In this document: positions 1-11,823 of the stretch, one piece after another
Position numbering within the stretch: position 1 is the stretch's first letter
How the letters are laid out: each line of letters opens with the position of its first letter
Assembly (NCBI RefSeq): GCF_019059575.1
Contig: NW_024881532.1
Coordinates: 868,001 to 932,000, forward strand
Source: Amphibalanus amphitrite
Lineage: Eukaryota > Arthropoda > Thecostraca > Balanomorpha > Balanidae
DNA: 64,000 bases
Reading direction: 5' to 3'
Translations under genes and position numbers: made by a program
The notes under the pieces: model-generated
Databases searched by the model: none
What the model was told of the DNA's origin: nothing
Seen by the model: the letters and a program-made list of their open reading frames with translations, nothing else

Positions 1-1785
1 CCACAGCAGCGCCAACGGTAGTCTGAGAGAGCAGAGAGGCAGAGTCAGTTCTGACTTCTGATTTGTGGAGGGGTGCAGCAGGAGGGTTCGATTCTGAAAT
101 GGATACGGGGTAATAAGAGGGCGAATCCGGAGACAGACAGAGGAAGGAGTCAGTCCTGGGACTAGGAGAGACCTAATAAGGACACGTTCAAGTCTGAAAC
201 GAGTTGAGGGCTAAGGTCAACTCCGAGAGAGGCAGGGCCGCGGTAGGAGTTTTTAGGTCGGGAGAAGGTAGGTACAAGGGCAGGTTTGAGGCGCTCAGAG
301 AACCAGGGTTAGGCTCATGATACGGCAGGAGGAGCGGGTAAGGCGTCGGACCCAAAGTAGTTAGTGGTAGGCTGGCGAAAGTATACCTACTGAGGGAGTG
401 GATTTGGAACAGGGATAGAGATAGGCCTGGGCAATGGGCATTGACCATTGTCTTGGACGTGACGAGGATTTTAAACACTCCTACGCGGGACAAAATATGG
501 ACAGAACTGGACAATGCAAGACGTAGTCATAAATCGTCGCATTGTGCAATGAGCAAAGCTCATTAAAAATTAATCTGATTGGTGACGCATTTGGTGTTAC
601 AAATCATAACTTATGAAAGGCTTATGACATCGGCGCCAGCAGTGACTTGACTACGACAAAGCATTATCACTAACCTCATGGTGAAGCTGCCAAAAATGCC
701 GTGCAAGCCTAGCAAGTAGCTCGATGAATGATCCTCTTCTTACGCCGTTCTTTGGCTGATCTCACGCCACACTGCCACGAGAGGCCGATTCGACGGAGTG
801 GCTGATGCACTGAGACATTCGCTGATTTCAACACTTTTCTCGCATGGATATGATCGGAGCAGCTACTGATAAAAAAAAAACGAACGGCGACAGACGACTG
901 ACGACTGATGACTGACGATTGACGACAGACGTCTAACGACTGAGCACTGACGACTCAACTCCGAGGACTGACGACTGACGACTGCCGACCGACGCCACGC
1001 CACAGACACGAGGAGCCCCAGTAGCTCTCAGATTTCCAAGTGAAGTTAAACAATGGCCAATCCGATGTCTGAAGCTCGTGACTCGGCTCAGGTTAGCTGT
1101 GATAAGTGACACCAGCCTCACATTACCCGAGGCGAACCCATAAAAGGGCGCCGGGTGTAAATGGATAGCTACATAGTGCATAGTGCACCTTATTTGGGTA
1201 GGTTTCTAGACAACTTACCCAGTTCCCACTGTATGAGTATATGACCGTTGGACGGAGATGCCGTTTCCAGTTCATGGTAGTTCCACAGGTAACAACTGAA
1301 GTTAAATTGTGACTATGGTCAGGTCGGGGCCTGGCCTCCAGCTGCGAGGGGATTTATATGCACTAGGCTGGCTTTTGGCGAGGGCGCTAGGCGCGTGCTG
1401 TGAAAACAACTATAGGATGTGGAAAAGGTATGTCTACGGATCGCATAAGGCGTATCGAGTCAACAAAGTGCTTCAGAAGAGGCGTTATTATTTGCAAAAT
1501 TTCAGGTTCGAAGCCGACGCATTGTAAAAAAAAACTTGCGTTTTACATAATTGATTAGTGACCAAATTAAAATTTATGAAGGTGTTACGCCTAGCTCGAC
1601 TTTTGAAAGACGCAGTACATGATGTTTAGGCATTGGTTAAGAAAATTCATTTAAAAAGCGTGGGATAAATAGGCGCCAACGTATAAAACTCGGGAAAAGG
1701 CCCTCTTCAAATTTTTAATGAATCGCATCTAAACGTCTTCTTCTTCGTGCTTTATCTCTGTCAAATAACGCCACTGATCTTCCGT
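1..1785. other. intergenic, no supported gene
   Basis: I see no coding region here; the open frames are short and unlike any family I know. The stretch holds a short-unit tandem tract (listed separately) and purine-rich sequence in its first 330 bases. A possible polyadenylation signal for the neighbouring aldolase, ATTAAA on the minus strand, lies at 1714-1719, about 67 bases past that stop codon. Confidence 0.6.
886..985. repeat. GACTGAC-type short tandem repeat
   Basis: Degenerate tandem copies of a 7-10 base unit around GACGACTGAC run through this stretch, with point changes between copies. It is a simple-sequence tract with no sign of a function. Confidence 0.7.
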
Positions 1786-2880
1786 TCAGTACTCGTGATT
1801 CTTGATGAACTGGTCTGCCTGGGCGGCGACTCCTTTGCACGAGCCGGACTGGTAGGTGCCCAGTGCTGCCTGGCTGTTGGCTCTGGCCCGGTTCAGCAGC
1901 TGCTGCTGGGCCGCGAACACCTGTTCCTTGCGCCCGGCCCACACCCGCAGCACGGACGCCTGCAGCGCGCGGCCGAAACTGAACGTCAGCGCCCAGGGCT
2001 TCTTCCCGCGCACCTTGTTGATCTCACAGAGCATCACTGTGGCCTCCTCCTCAGTCATACCTCCGGAGAGGAACGTGATGCCGGGCACGGCGGGCGGCAC
2101 GCAGCGCATCAGACAGGCGACAGTGGCACGCGCCTGGTCCTCGGCGCGGTACACCAGCCGACTGGTCTTGCCGGCCGTCACCATGTTGGGCTTTAGCAGG
2201 GTGCCCTCCAGGTGGATGTGGTGATCGTGCAGCGCCTTGTAGACGAAGGCCAGCACGGTCTCAGTGACCTTTTGGGCTCGCTCCAGGCTGTGGTCGCCGT
2301 CAGGTAGGACCTCTGGCTCGACGATCGGCACCAGTCCGTTGGCCTGGCAGATGGAGGCGTAGCGCGCCAGGACGTTGGCGTTCTCCAACATCGCCTGGTA
2401 GCTGGGAGTGTTAGGACCAATCCTCAGAACGCAGCGCCACTTGGCGAACTGGCAGCCGTCCTTCTTGTACTGACTGCAGCGCTTGGACAGCTCGTCGAGC
2501 CCCTGAGTGGTCTTCTCCGCGTCCGTACCCATCAGCGACACCACGCCTGTGTCCACCTTGATGCCGGGGATCAGCTTCCTCCTGCGCAGCAACTCCATCA
2601 TGGACTTGCCGTCGGCCGTGGTCTGGTAGACGGTCTCGTGGAAGAGCAGCACCCCAGAGATGTAGTCGGACAGCTCCGCCGGCGCCGTGAAGAGCAACTC
2701 TCGGTAATCGCGCCGGTTCTCCTCTGTGTTCTTCACTCCGATACCGTCCAGCCGCTTCCCGATTGTGCTCGTTGATTCGTCCGCGGCCAAAATACCCTTT
2801 CCCGGAGCACACACGGCCTGAGCGATTTGCTCGAGCTCGCGCTGAAGCTCGGGAGGAGGGTAGTGGAAGTGCGTGCACAT
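1786..2880 (-). CDS. fructose-bisphosphate aldolase, class I
   Basis: Catalyses the reversible cleavage of fructose 1,6-bisphosphate to dihydroxyacetone phosphate and glyceraldehyde 3-phosphate in cytosolic glycolysis and gluconeogenesis. The 364-residue product has the usual family length and aligns from its first residues, which supports the ATG at 2880. Visible signatures are [11 protein letters not shown] with Asp34, GIKVD with Lys108, the AKWRCVLRI block with Lys147, [12 protein letters not shown] with Glu188, and EGTLLKPNM with the Schiff-base Lys230. The C-terminal tyrosine important for activity is kept, though the end reads NHEY rather than the common NHAY. The whole coding region is one exon, while GABBR1, the homeobox gene and the PDZ gene here are split, so it may be a retrocopy. 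All catalytic residues are intact, so I call it functional. A minus-strand ATTAAA about 67 bases past the stop could serve polyadenylation. Confidence 0.96.
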   Translation of the reverse strand: MCTHFHYPPPELQRELEQIAQAVCAPGKGILAADESTSTIGKRLDGIGVKNTEENRRDYRELLFTAPAELSDYISGVLLFHETVYQTTADGKSMMELLRRRKLIPGIKVDTGVVSLMGTDAEKTTQGLDELSKRCSQYKKDGCQFAKWRCVLRIGPNTPSYQAMLENANVLARYASICQANGLVPIVEPEVLPDGDHSLERAQKVTETVLAFVYKALHDHHIHLEGTLLKPNMVTAGKTSRLVYRAEDQARATVACLMRCVPPAVPGITFLSGGMTEEEATVMLCEINKVRGKKPWALTFSFGRALQASVLRVWAGRKEQVFAAQQQLLNRARANSQAALGTYQSGSCKGVAAQADQFIKNHEY

Positions 2881-3519
2881 GTCGGAATTTTATGGCCCGG
2901 AACGATCGGCAAGAATTTCCCGCGTAATGTTCGGACAATGCGCATAATTTGTCTCGGGAACTACTTTCAATTTTAGCGGGCTTCGCTGAATAAACACTGC
3001 CTTTTAGCCTTGATTTTTGTCTGAGTTGATTTGTTTGAAGCTCGAGGCATACTGTAGACTACGCCTCAATCCTCATGGAAATATCCAGGCACGCTCAATA
3101 CAATGTCCCCGATGCCTACACTCATCTTAAGTTTCCCAGTTTAATGCCGAGGAGTCAACGTTTCCAGGCGAAACGATCATCACTCTTGTTTAAGCTGGTA
3201 CCGCTATGGCTCCTAATCAGCTGCTTCGTTTTGCACACCCACACGTAATTACCTTTTCAGAATCCAGACACCACGCTGAGATAATAATTCGTGATATGTT
3301 AAGCTGACGCCTTCATCTCATCTCCTTTCATTATCCCAAACAGCGCCAAGCCAAAATCAACATGTCGCGCTACGAGGGCCGGGCCGGGCCTTTGTTTTCA
3401 GTAAACGTGTCGGAAGTGAGGAGTCTAGCAAGCAGTGGCCCAGAGCCGCCTGCTTTGATGTCCCTATCTATCGTAACGCTCCTCTCGTTAGCGGAGACCC
3501 GCCAGGTCGTCCGCTGAGC

Positions 3520-3760
3520 GCTCCTCAGGGACAGCGCCCAACTCGACAGCGCCGACCGTGCCCGACCACAAAGCCTGCAACGCTCGGTTTAGCGTTCGAG
3601 GGTCTAATTAGAAAACAGTTTGAGAACGGTGCTCGAGCCCGTCTGAGCGGCCCCTCTGCCGAGCTAAAGGGGGGCGAACGGCACTTACCATTGGGAGTGC
3701 GGTGTTCGCTCCGGCCGCTCTGTTCCGAAAAATTGGACGCTCCTGTCCTAATTGGAGCCG
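3520..3760. promoter_or_regulatory. GC-rich island with homeodomain-type sites
   Basis: GC-rich sequence in AT-rich surroundings carries TCTAATTAGA at about 3603 and CCTAATTGG at about 3747, both with the TAAT core bound by many homeodomains. It lies 640 bases upstream of the aldolase start and 2.3 kb past the homeobox gene stop. Regulatory function is inferred from composition and motifs only. Confidence 0.25.
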
Positions 3761-4052
3761 CTTTTGAATTTAAACAAGTGGATGGTTTTTTAATTGGAAA
3801 ACTTATGAATGCCAGAGAGGAAGCGTTTTGGCAGACGGCACGAATAGATAATGATGTGGAGTTAAAACGAGCTGGAGTCGTGCCGACGCATCTCACTCTG
3901 ACTTTAAATTGCAGCGGAGTGGAGAGAGAAGTTATGACGGTAGAGCAGTCACGAACGATAGAGAGAGATATAAAAGGAGCTGACAGATGCGTAACTGCAG
4001 AAACATTAATTAAACAAGAAGCAAAGCAATAAAACAGCAACAATGTTTTCTG

Positions 4053-4212
<160 letters not shown>

Positions 4213-4459
4213 TATCTCTCTATTGATCTCTTCCCTCTTTCCTCCTATTTCAACGCATTCTTCCCCTTTAGCTCCTTAATTGCTCCCGCTGTTCTTTCTG
4301 TATCAAATATTCTACGATCATTATTGCAAAATAATTCATAAAAACCATTAGAGGATCACAGCATAAGCGGATTATGTATGGACTTCATACCGTCATATAT
4401 GACCTCAAACAAACGACTAATAAACTAAGACACCAAGTTATCCAATTGGTTCGTATAAA

Positions 4460-4560
4460 CGCTGTGCATGTGTTGCTGGCTGTAATAATTTAAGTTTAGG
4501 CTCATTATTTGTATCAGCATTTCCTATTGATTTAAAATGGACCAGAGCACGCTTCTGACG
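4460..4560 (+). pseudogene. possible decayed THAP-type zinc-finger fragment
   Basis: Plus-strand translation gives about 33 residues with CACVAGCNN followed by FVSAFPIDLKWTRARF and a stop. The spacing resembles the start of a THAP finger (C-x4-C, then an FP-D-KW-RA stretch), a DNA-binding domain of P-element-type transposases and cellular relatives. There is no ATG just upstream and no second half with the later Cys and His, so if genuine it is a broken remnant. Confidence 0.3.
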
Positions 4561-4779
4561 GTCCAAAGTGACCAGCAAGGTGACCAGTAAAAAAAGAGAG
4601 ACGCTGTGACAAAAGAGAGACACTGTGATAGATCTATTTAAAAAATTAAAACTTACTGAAAAAAAAACGCGTAAGTGATCACCGGGCACTGTCGGAAAGG
4701 GAAGGCACGGTTAACTCGGTCGTCGTTGTATTTTCGCGGATTTTGCACAAATAATGCCCGTGTCTGGTGCCCAGCTTTA

Positions 4780-5110
4780 TGCGTCAGTCCCTCTCCGCCA
4801 GCGGTCCCGGACAGCAGCGGTGACAGGATGAGACGACTGGGGATGGGCGTGGGGCAGCGGGGGCGGCCGGCTCGTTAGACGCGCTTTGAGCCGGCCGGCC
4901 AAATTGGCCCCTAACCGGGCCACTCGCAGGGAAAAGCGGTCCAGTTTATATCAATAGGCGCCAATTGGGCCGGCTTTGTGCCGGGGGAGCGCGGTGAATA
5001 TCGCCGCAAACACCGCTGGGAGAGACTCGGGAGCGGCTCCTCGGAGACCGAGCATAATCCGAGCCGGCAGACGAGACGGGCGCCGGGAGACACGCCGAGC
5101 TTCGAGTCAT
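4780..5110. promoter_or_regulatory. GC-rich island
   Basis: GC-rich block with GCCGGCCGGCC-like runs, two CCAAATTGG/CCAATTGGG-like sites and an embedded ATATCAATA at about 4948. Flanks are strongly AT-rich. It may be an enhancer or unmethylated island near the homeobox gene; no transcript evidence is visible. Confidence 0.25.
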
Positions 5111-6076
5111 CCTAAATATATATGTAGGTGCTCGTAATGTCAAATACCATGTACAATTTGTGAGAACCAGTAAATAGAAATAGTTATTGTAGCGAATAGG
5201 TGTGTCTAAACCGACGTTTTATTTGATGAATAATAAAAATTCATGGCTTTTACCTAAATGCACACACGTACCACTACACGTCACATTTATTAGTCCAAAC
5301 AGCTGAAGCAAACACATAACAGTAAACAATGTCTCGCTTAAATATCTACAATCTACATTCATGTAGATACTTTACAAGTTACAGACATAGACCTCTCTAT
5401 AAAGTGCATTAAGGTGTATGGTCTGTATGGTTCAAGTCACTTTAAACCACCTTTTAAAAAGCATACAACCATTTCAGTATGTACAATTCATGTAATGTAC
5501 AGAATACACAACTACACATTGTATGTCGGGCCTTAGGTACTCTTTATCAGGATGAACAAAACTGTGCTTGTTTTTAACCACTGCTCTGCTTTAGATGAAT
5601 CGGTACTTTTGGTTGTTAGACATGACTTCTGAATTCGTTACCACCAAGAAAAACTAATCGATTCTGCCTGACTCAGCTCATCTCGAGCTGCATTTCATGG
5701 AATGTGATCAAATGTCTACACCCACTCACCAACTTGTTTCACTCTCCACATCTCCACCTGCTTTTTCCATTCTCCGAGGCAACAGGCTCTTATTTAGTTT
5801 CATATAGCGAGGAATTACATCCAAATATTATGCCTTACCACTGCACACAAGGTCGAGTGAAAATGAAAATACTGTTTGGGTATTTACCTTGCTAATTTAC
5901 ACAACTGCACTTACTAATTTAGTTCACTTTACGTGTTCATGACCCATCCCTGCGCATGCATCTCTCTTTAACAACAAATCACATCACTTTTCTTTTAAAT
6001 CACCGTCTGTCTCGTACCTCGCCACATTTCAGAATTTCTTGGCACGTACATATCGCTCCATACGCTCGCCCACCCT

Positions 6077-9000
6077 CTACTGCACGTGTCCAGAGCTGGT
6101 CGGCAGAAACTGCAGGGCGGGGAAGACGGCCGGCGCTGCCGAGGTCGGCAGCAGACAGCCGCCCTGGGCAGCTGCAGCTGCCGCAGCTGCCGCCGCCGCC
6201 GACTGGATGTCCAGCAGCAGGCTGTGGTAGCTGCCGGCCGGCTTGTCTCCCTGTGACGTCATACTGGGATGATGACGTAACTGCTCCAGACGCAACTGGT
6301 TCTGCCGCTTCCATTTTGTTCTGAAGGTTTGGAAGGGACCGGGCAGGAGAAATTGTGTCAGCTGTGTGAGAGATGAGTGGCTGAGAAATAATGAAATATA
6401 TTGTCATCTACTTATTCCTGGTTCCCTTGATGTGACTCTAAGAACGCGACAGTTGACATTACATTGTGCACATTCATCAAAGCGCTGGCTGGCAAAACAA
6501 TTTTTATGTCGTAGACAATTATGGCTAGACAATTTTTATGTCGTAGTTTAAACTTTGCGTGTTATATGTCGAATGCATAGGTGCTCAAGACATTTTTTTA
6601 TTTCATAAGAAATAAGAATTCACTGTGGCGCCGATGCTCCTGTAGCTCATAAGATGCTAATTCTATGAAGCAATCTTACCGTCTGTTCTGGTACCAGGTT
6701 TTGACCTGTGTCTCGGTGAGTGTGAGCGTGTCGGCCACCTCGGCTCGGTCGGCCACGGAGAGGTACTTTTGCACGCGGAACCTCCTCTCGAGGAAGGCCA
6801 GCTGACCGTGGCTGAACGCCGTCCGACGTCTGAGGCACAGAGGGTCAGGCGTGATGGACACAAATGGACATCTTACAGCGGAGAAAATGAGGGCGGTACG
6901 GCAAAAAAGTAGTACTATGATAGCAGAGAAAAATATAAAATTTGACGAGTAAAACGATGCGCAAAGAAATCAAACATGCACTGAGGTTATGGGCAGCTAA
7001 TTTTTTGTTTATGTGTGCCTGTTCTCCCGTTTACTGACCTTCTCGGCCTCTTGGATTGGTGTTCACTGCAGGCAGGCTCGGGGCTTTGGTAGCCTCCTCG
7101 GATGCTGTCGGGTGAAGCTAGCGAGTGGCTCGAACACTTGGATGAGCCATATGCACCTGCGAGAAAGACATCAGTTAAGATGCACGAAATATTTCATAAA
7201 TAACTGCACTTTTACGAATAAATAAAAGGACAAATATGACAACGGTGAGCACTTAACAGTTGATATTGTGATATTTGACGATGCATCGAAGAGTATTAGA
7301 GAGCGTACATGAGCATTCGATGGTTTTTGTTTCATGCATCATTAAAAGTCATGGGCGGTGAATCGGGAAACCATCAATCGTCTAGTTGGGCCTCCTGCGT
7401 ATGACATCCAAGAGCGAAAGCTCAGCTCAAGAGACATTCCATTCGAAGCTAAGAGCATATTTGTGGAATGCTGGGTGTACTCCTATCGGACAAGTGTCGT
7501 CCTTATTCCAACGTATTGACTTTGCGGCATTTCCCAAAACTGCAGAGCTAATCCCAAATCAAAGCACATTCCACCCAAACAGCACTCATCGCCGTCCATC
7601 ACTCACAAACCTCTATCAGAAGTGCCACTTCGGCGCCTCCGGCCCACCCCTCTCTCCCCTCCGCTCTCCCCCTCTGCCTGGGAACGGCTCGGCGCACCGC
7701 GGCCCCCGTCGACAAACTAGTTTGCCTCTCATTGAGGTGGTAATGACGGGTTAGCTGTCACAATCGACATCAGCGCCGGCGGCCCCAATCAAAACGGGCC
7801 CCCCACCGGCCCCCTCACGACTAATTGGTGCATAAATTGAGCGGAAAAGCGCGCAGCTGAAGCGCTGCTACAGTGTCGGTGCGGTGCGACCCGACGGGAC
7901 TGGTGTCGGAGGAGCGGGGACGGGTGTCGGGACGGTGGGAGGTGGTCGGCGCGATGCCACCTTGGACGACGGATAAAGACGGCGCAGCGGGAGAAGGTGG
8001 CCTACACGGCGCACAGTACAACTGAGCAGATGTTTAACGGTGTTTAAATTTGAACGGTTGTCTAACTGGTTTTACTTCGTGGGAGGGATAGACCGGGTGG
8101 GTTGGAAAACGGCAAAGATCGCCACCTTGGTTCAGTCGGAAGGAGAGCGACACAGAAACCAGCGAACCTGCTCTTGTTTTCTGAGCGAACAGATCCATAA
8201 TTCCTACAAGCATAACATTTATTGAAGGTTCTCTAAGTGTTTTCGGATCTTATGAGCTTCAAAGCCATTAAGTGTTCGTAGAATCATACGCTTTTTCTAG
8301 CCATGGGCTGTGCTGCTTTTTGACTCTGAGCAATCTTCTCCTCCATTTGTGTCGCTGACCATACAACACCCCATCTGCCGCACTAAAGCTCAGCCCCTCT
8401 GCGTCTCTCCGGAATCCCTCCTCTCCCCCTCCCCTCCCTGTCGCTCGCAGTGGACAGGGCTGATCTTGTTGTCTGGTGACGTCCCACTAACAGACCGGAC
8501 AATCAGCACACACCAGCACCAATCGGCGCCTCGTTAGCACCAACGAGCTCCCGGACGCTCCCGGCACCTCGCGCCACCAAAAGCGAGCCGGTCGCGCGCC
8601 TAATGGCCGGGGGGAGGGGGGGGAGGGGGAGTGTCGCATCGGCTGATGAGGTGCGATCTTATGATGATAGGGACAATTACTGATGCGAAGAAATCAACAG
8701 ACTGACCGCTGATGGTAATTTGGGAGATGCGGCTTCGTGAGTGACACCGTATTCGGTAGTGTGCCGAAGAGGAATTTTTGTTATGGCCGACATGCATGGG
8801 TGTTATTACTATGTACTTGGACTAACTAGAGCTAAGAATACATATAGGAAGGCTATACCAACAAGCAAAAGCACAACTTTAACCCAAAACTGTGCAAATG
8901 TGTAAATAGAATCTGAAGCATTAGAAAAAGATTTGCCTAAAAATGTGCGTTTATCATGTCAAAATAAGACATTCGTTCATAATTTTGGTTCTTGGTTTCA

Positions 9001-10418
9001 AGGAGCGAAAGCAGGGACTATACCCTACGTTCGCTCCTTCTTATCCTCGTTGTGTCATGGGGTATCTCGTTTACTGACTACGAGTTACGGAATGCGGATC
9101 ATATTGTTCGTGTCTCAAAGTCCGTCTATAAGGCCTATCCCTAGAAGGATTTCGTGTAAACCATTGTATTGGACTAGCTTTAGCTGGAAAGCCATTGCCA
9201 TTCAAGAAAGCCATTCAAGCTACAAAGATTTGAAGTCAGGTTTGTGTGCACAGCCTGGCTTAGGCGATCCTATTGCTTATGTCCCATATCCTAAAAATAA
9301 AGCAATGGTGAAAACATTTTATAAAAACGTAAAACACGGGAACGTGGATCCGGCCCTACACATTATACGAATGTGCACGTGAGCCATTCCAGCTGAATCA
9401 TCGGAGCGAAATTAGGCAAAGGTGAAAGGAGAGTTACAGCCTACAGGCATGGCGTTTGAGATATAAAGCTACTTAAGACAAGTGTCGCGTAAAGACATAT
9501 TTTGAAATATTTGTCTTTTGCTGAAAGGCGTGAAGAATTAAAGCCATAATGTTAAATGTGCGAGACCTGGCAGGCAGAAAAAAATGGCAAGGGATGAGAT
9601 CTAAGCTGGCTAGCATGGAGGCCCTCGTTCCAAAAGCACTAATAACCTGAGAGTGCGGGTTGAATGTTTTATGCAATTCATAGCAAATATGAGGGAAGCA
9701 CGAACGCCGTTTGGTTTGAACAAAAGGACTTCTTTGTTGTATAAGTACAGTGCATATGTAGTTTTGAAAAACGAGAAATAACACCAAGACAGGAACCTTC
9801 AGGAAGTTATGTCGCGGTATGCGCAATACACATTGCTTTCATTCCATGGTTATCATGTTCTGTGAATATCAAACGAGGATTAACAGATCATAATGGCTTG
9901 CAAATGACCAGCAGAGTGGGTTTGTCAGCTTTTCTGCTTCGTTGGGAAACGATGAAATTTTGTGATGACGATGATATGCGCATACCTATGCATTATTGAA
10001 ATGAGCTGATGTGCTTCTTTATGAAGCTTATAGACGTTTGGTTAGAAATAGCTAGATTCGACTATGCTGTTGTTATGTGACATTGGGATAGTCCGGAAGC
10101 AACAGGTGAATAGCGAATTAATGAGCATTATTTAGCCGTAATAGTTAGAACGATGTCCTTGCAAAGTATGTTTATTTCACTTATTTCCTCATAAGACTGG
10201 TGTAATGGTAGGATTAACCAATTATACAGTTATAATTCCTTACATCCATTAAAACAGATCTGTAAAATTATTGTACACGTACCGAAATCCTCGTTTGCGC
10301 CATCCTCAGCGGAGGCGGCGGTCATGACGTCCTCTTCCTCCTGCTCCTCCTTCGCCTCATCTCTCCGACCCAGGATGTCTCTGATCAGGAACGACCGGTG
10401 CGGGTCGGCGCCACTCAT
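6077..10418 (-). CDS. BarH-family homeodomain transcription factor
   Basis: Four exons on the minus strand join with matching phases: 10418-10283, 7156-7039, 6829-6680 and 6320-6077 (648 bases, 215 residues). All junctions are GT-AG. Residues 8-17 read [10 protein letters not shown], an eh1-like repressor motif of the kind found in BARHL proteins. An acidic stretch and a Ser-rich linker lead to a basic SKRPRRRR and a homeodomain (about residues 84-143) with [20 protein letters not shown] and TKWKRQN. Tyr in WYQNRR and the QKYLSV block point to BarH/BARHL or the related invertebrate Bari (CG11085-like) group. The intron that splits QNRR from TKWKRQ lies inside the recognition helix. An 11-Ala run follows near residue 175. 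The protein is nuclear and likely acts in neural or sensory patterning, by family analogy. I chose ATG 10418 because the eh1 motif follows at once; an in-frame ATG at 10481 would add 21 residues. Confidence 0.9.
7157..10282. other. intron 1 of the BarH-family gene
   Basis: This 3.1-kb intron holds two GC-rich islands (7.62-7.86 and 8.43-8.62 kb) in AT-rich DNA. The first contains GACTAATTGGTGC at about 7817 and GGTAATGACGG at about 7738. The rest, including a 149-codon open frame at 8933-9382 on the plus strand, shows nothing I recognise. Confidence 0.5.
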
Positions 10419-10699
10419 CCTGGCTCCCAGCTCCTGACTCCTAGTTCCTGACACCTTATTCCAAACCCCGGCTTCTGGCACTGGTCTAATGAATAACTCC
10501 TGCTAAAGAATGTCAAGTCTGACTCGTCGAGTCTTCTGGCTTTTGCCTCCTGAATACAGCTTTGAGATTGGAACTTCCTAAGTCCAACACCCGGTTCCCG
10601 ACTCGGACGCTGACTCCTGACCTCTGACACGTCTGTCAAACACCCATCAGTCACGGTGATGAATCGCGACACATTCCGCTGCCGCCGCCACCCAGGGAC

Positions 10700-10790
10700 G
10701 GATAGGCCCCGCCCCCAGCTGTCGGCATCGCCTGCCCGGCCGCCGATTGGCTGGAGGCTCGCGGGCTGGAGCCTGATTGGCTGGCAGGGA
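10700..10790 (-). promoter_or_regulatory. candidate promoter of the BarH-family gene
   Basis: Two minus-strand CCAAT boxes at 10746-10750 and 10776-10780 are spaced exactly 30 bases apart, and a GC box (GGGGGCGGGGCC) lies near 10706-10717, all 290-360 bases upstream of the chosen ATG. The order CCAAT, CCAAT, GC box, coding start suits a minus-strand promoter. I see no clear TATA box. Confidence 0.5.
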
Positions 10791-11003
10791 ATGGGTTTAT
10801 GATGTGACGAAGGGGAAAAGGTGGAGACCACTTATCCTCCAAGGCTGATTTTGTGGAGAGAAATTGCCTTGGATGGCGCATCAGAATGCGTAAGGGCGTA
10901 TTAGATGAAAATGGATTGTCTTTTATTCATAAAGGAAAGGAATGACAGAGCAAGCGAATGTATAAGAGAGTTAAGCGTTGTGAGGAAAATCATCATGATG
11001 ATT

Positions 11004-11244
11004 ATGAGCATACCTATGTGATTGACCGAATCCTCAATATAATTTGAATAAAAATGTCAAATTAGCAAAATTCGGGTATATTCGATCACAGATCTTTGTC
11101 AACCCTGACAAACATCTTGATCTGTGATCAAGATGTTTGTCAAGATGGGTTGAAAAAGATCTGTGATCGAATATACCCGAATTTTGCTAATTTGTCATTT
11201 TTATTCAGATTATATTAAGGATTCGGTCAATCAAATATGCTCAT
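11004..11244. repeat. 241-bp foldback element
   Basis: Nearly perfect inverted repeat centred at 11124. Each arm is about 115 bases, starting ATGAGCATA on the left and ending TATGCTCAT on the right, with a three-base TGT at the centre flanked by GATC. Only scattered mismatches and small indels interrupt the pairing. There is no coding potential. It may be a foldback MITE, possibly flanked by TA, or a source of a long hairpin RNA. Confidence 0.9.
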
Positions 11245-11303
11245 AAAGAGCAAGCGAATGGTTAAATGCCCTTAACAATTATATCGGATATACTACCCAT
11301 TAA

Positions 11304-11819
11304 ACGGACTATCCCACCTTTACATTAGGTTTGAGTTGAGATAGCCAAGTTTGCGGCGAGGTCCAGAAACCACTATCTATCTTGGTTGCAACCCCCGCGG
11401 CCTCGTGGTGTTGAAGAAATTCGTTCCCTTCATTTGAAAATGGGCCTTGCGCAAGGCCCAATCTCATAACCATTAACGGTAATCTGATGACGTCATTTGC
11501 CTTTTGAACGCCTGTTCAAGTGAAGTATCACTTGATTTACGAATAAGCCAATCGGAGACACTTTTGTTATTGTATGAGCCGAGTCATATTTGAGCGCAAA
11601 TACCTATATTTGCTGCCAAATTTCCCCCACACTGACATGAAGTAAATCCTTCATTACGTCACAGATCTGATTTAAATGACGTCACGATGTAATATAAAAG
11701 TCGCAATATCTCAAAAAGTATACGATGAAAACACGTAAAAACTTGCAGAATTCGTCACAATATCATGAGTAACATTTCCGAATCCTAAACGGGACTTTTT
11801 TGAAGGTGGGATAGTCCCT
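11304..11819. mobile_element. TTAA-flanked MITE, family M1, copy 1
   Basis: Flanked by TTAA at 11300-11303 and 11820-11823. The termini are inverted (left ACGGACTATCCCACC, right GGTGGGATAGTCCCT). The left subterminal sequence through GCGGCGAGGTCCAGAAACC matches the reverse complement of the right end of copy 3 at 15044-15205, so copies 1 and 3 lie in opposite orientation. No open frame for a transposase is visible. Confidence 0.85.
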
Positions 11820-11823
11820 TTAA

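Noticed and set aside
2193-2938. Other frames over the aldolase gene
   Set aside because: Shadows of the real frame; they encode no known domains.
3363-3518. 51-codon plus-strand ORF with good start context (CAACATGTCG)
   Set aside because: Composition is that of a GC-rich island, it contains an acceptor-like TTTGTTTTCAG, and it resembles no protein I know.
8933-9382. 149-codon plus-strand ORF in the homeobox gene intron
   Set aside because: No recognisable domain and no splice or start context; chance is likely.
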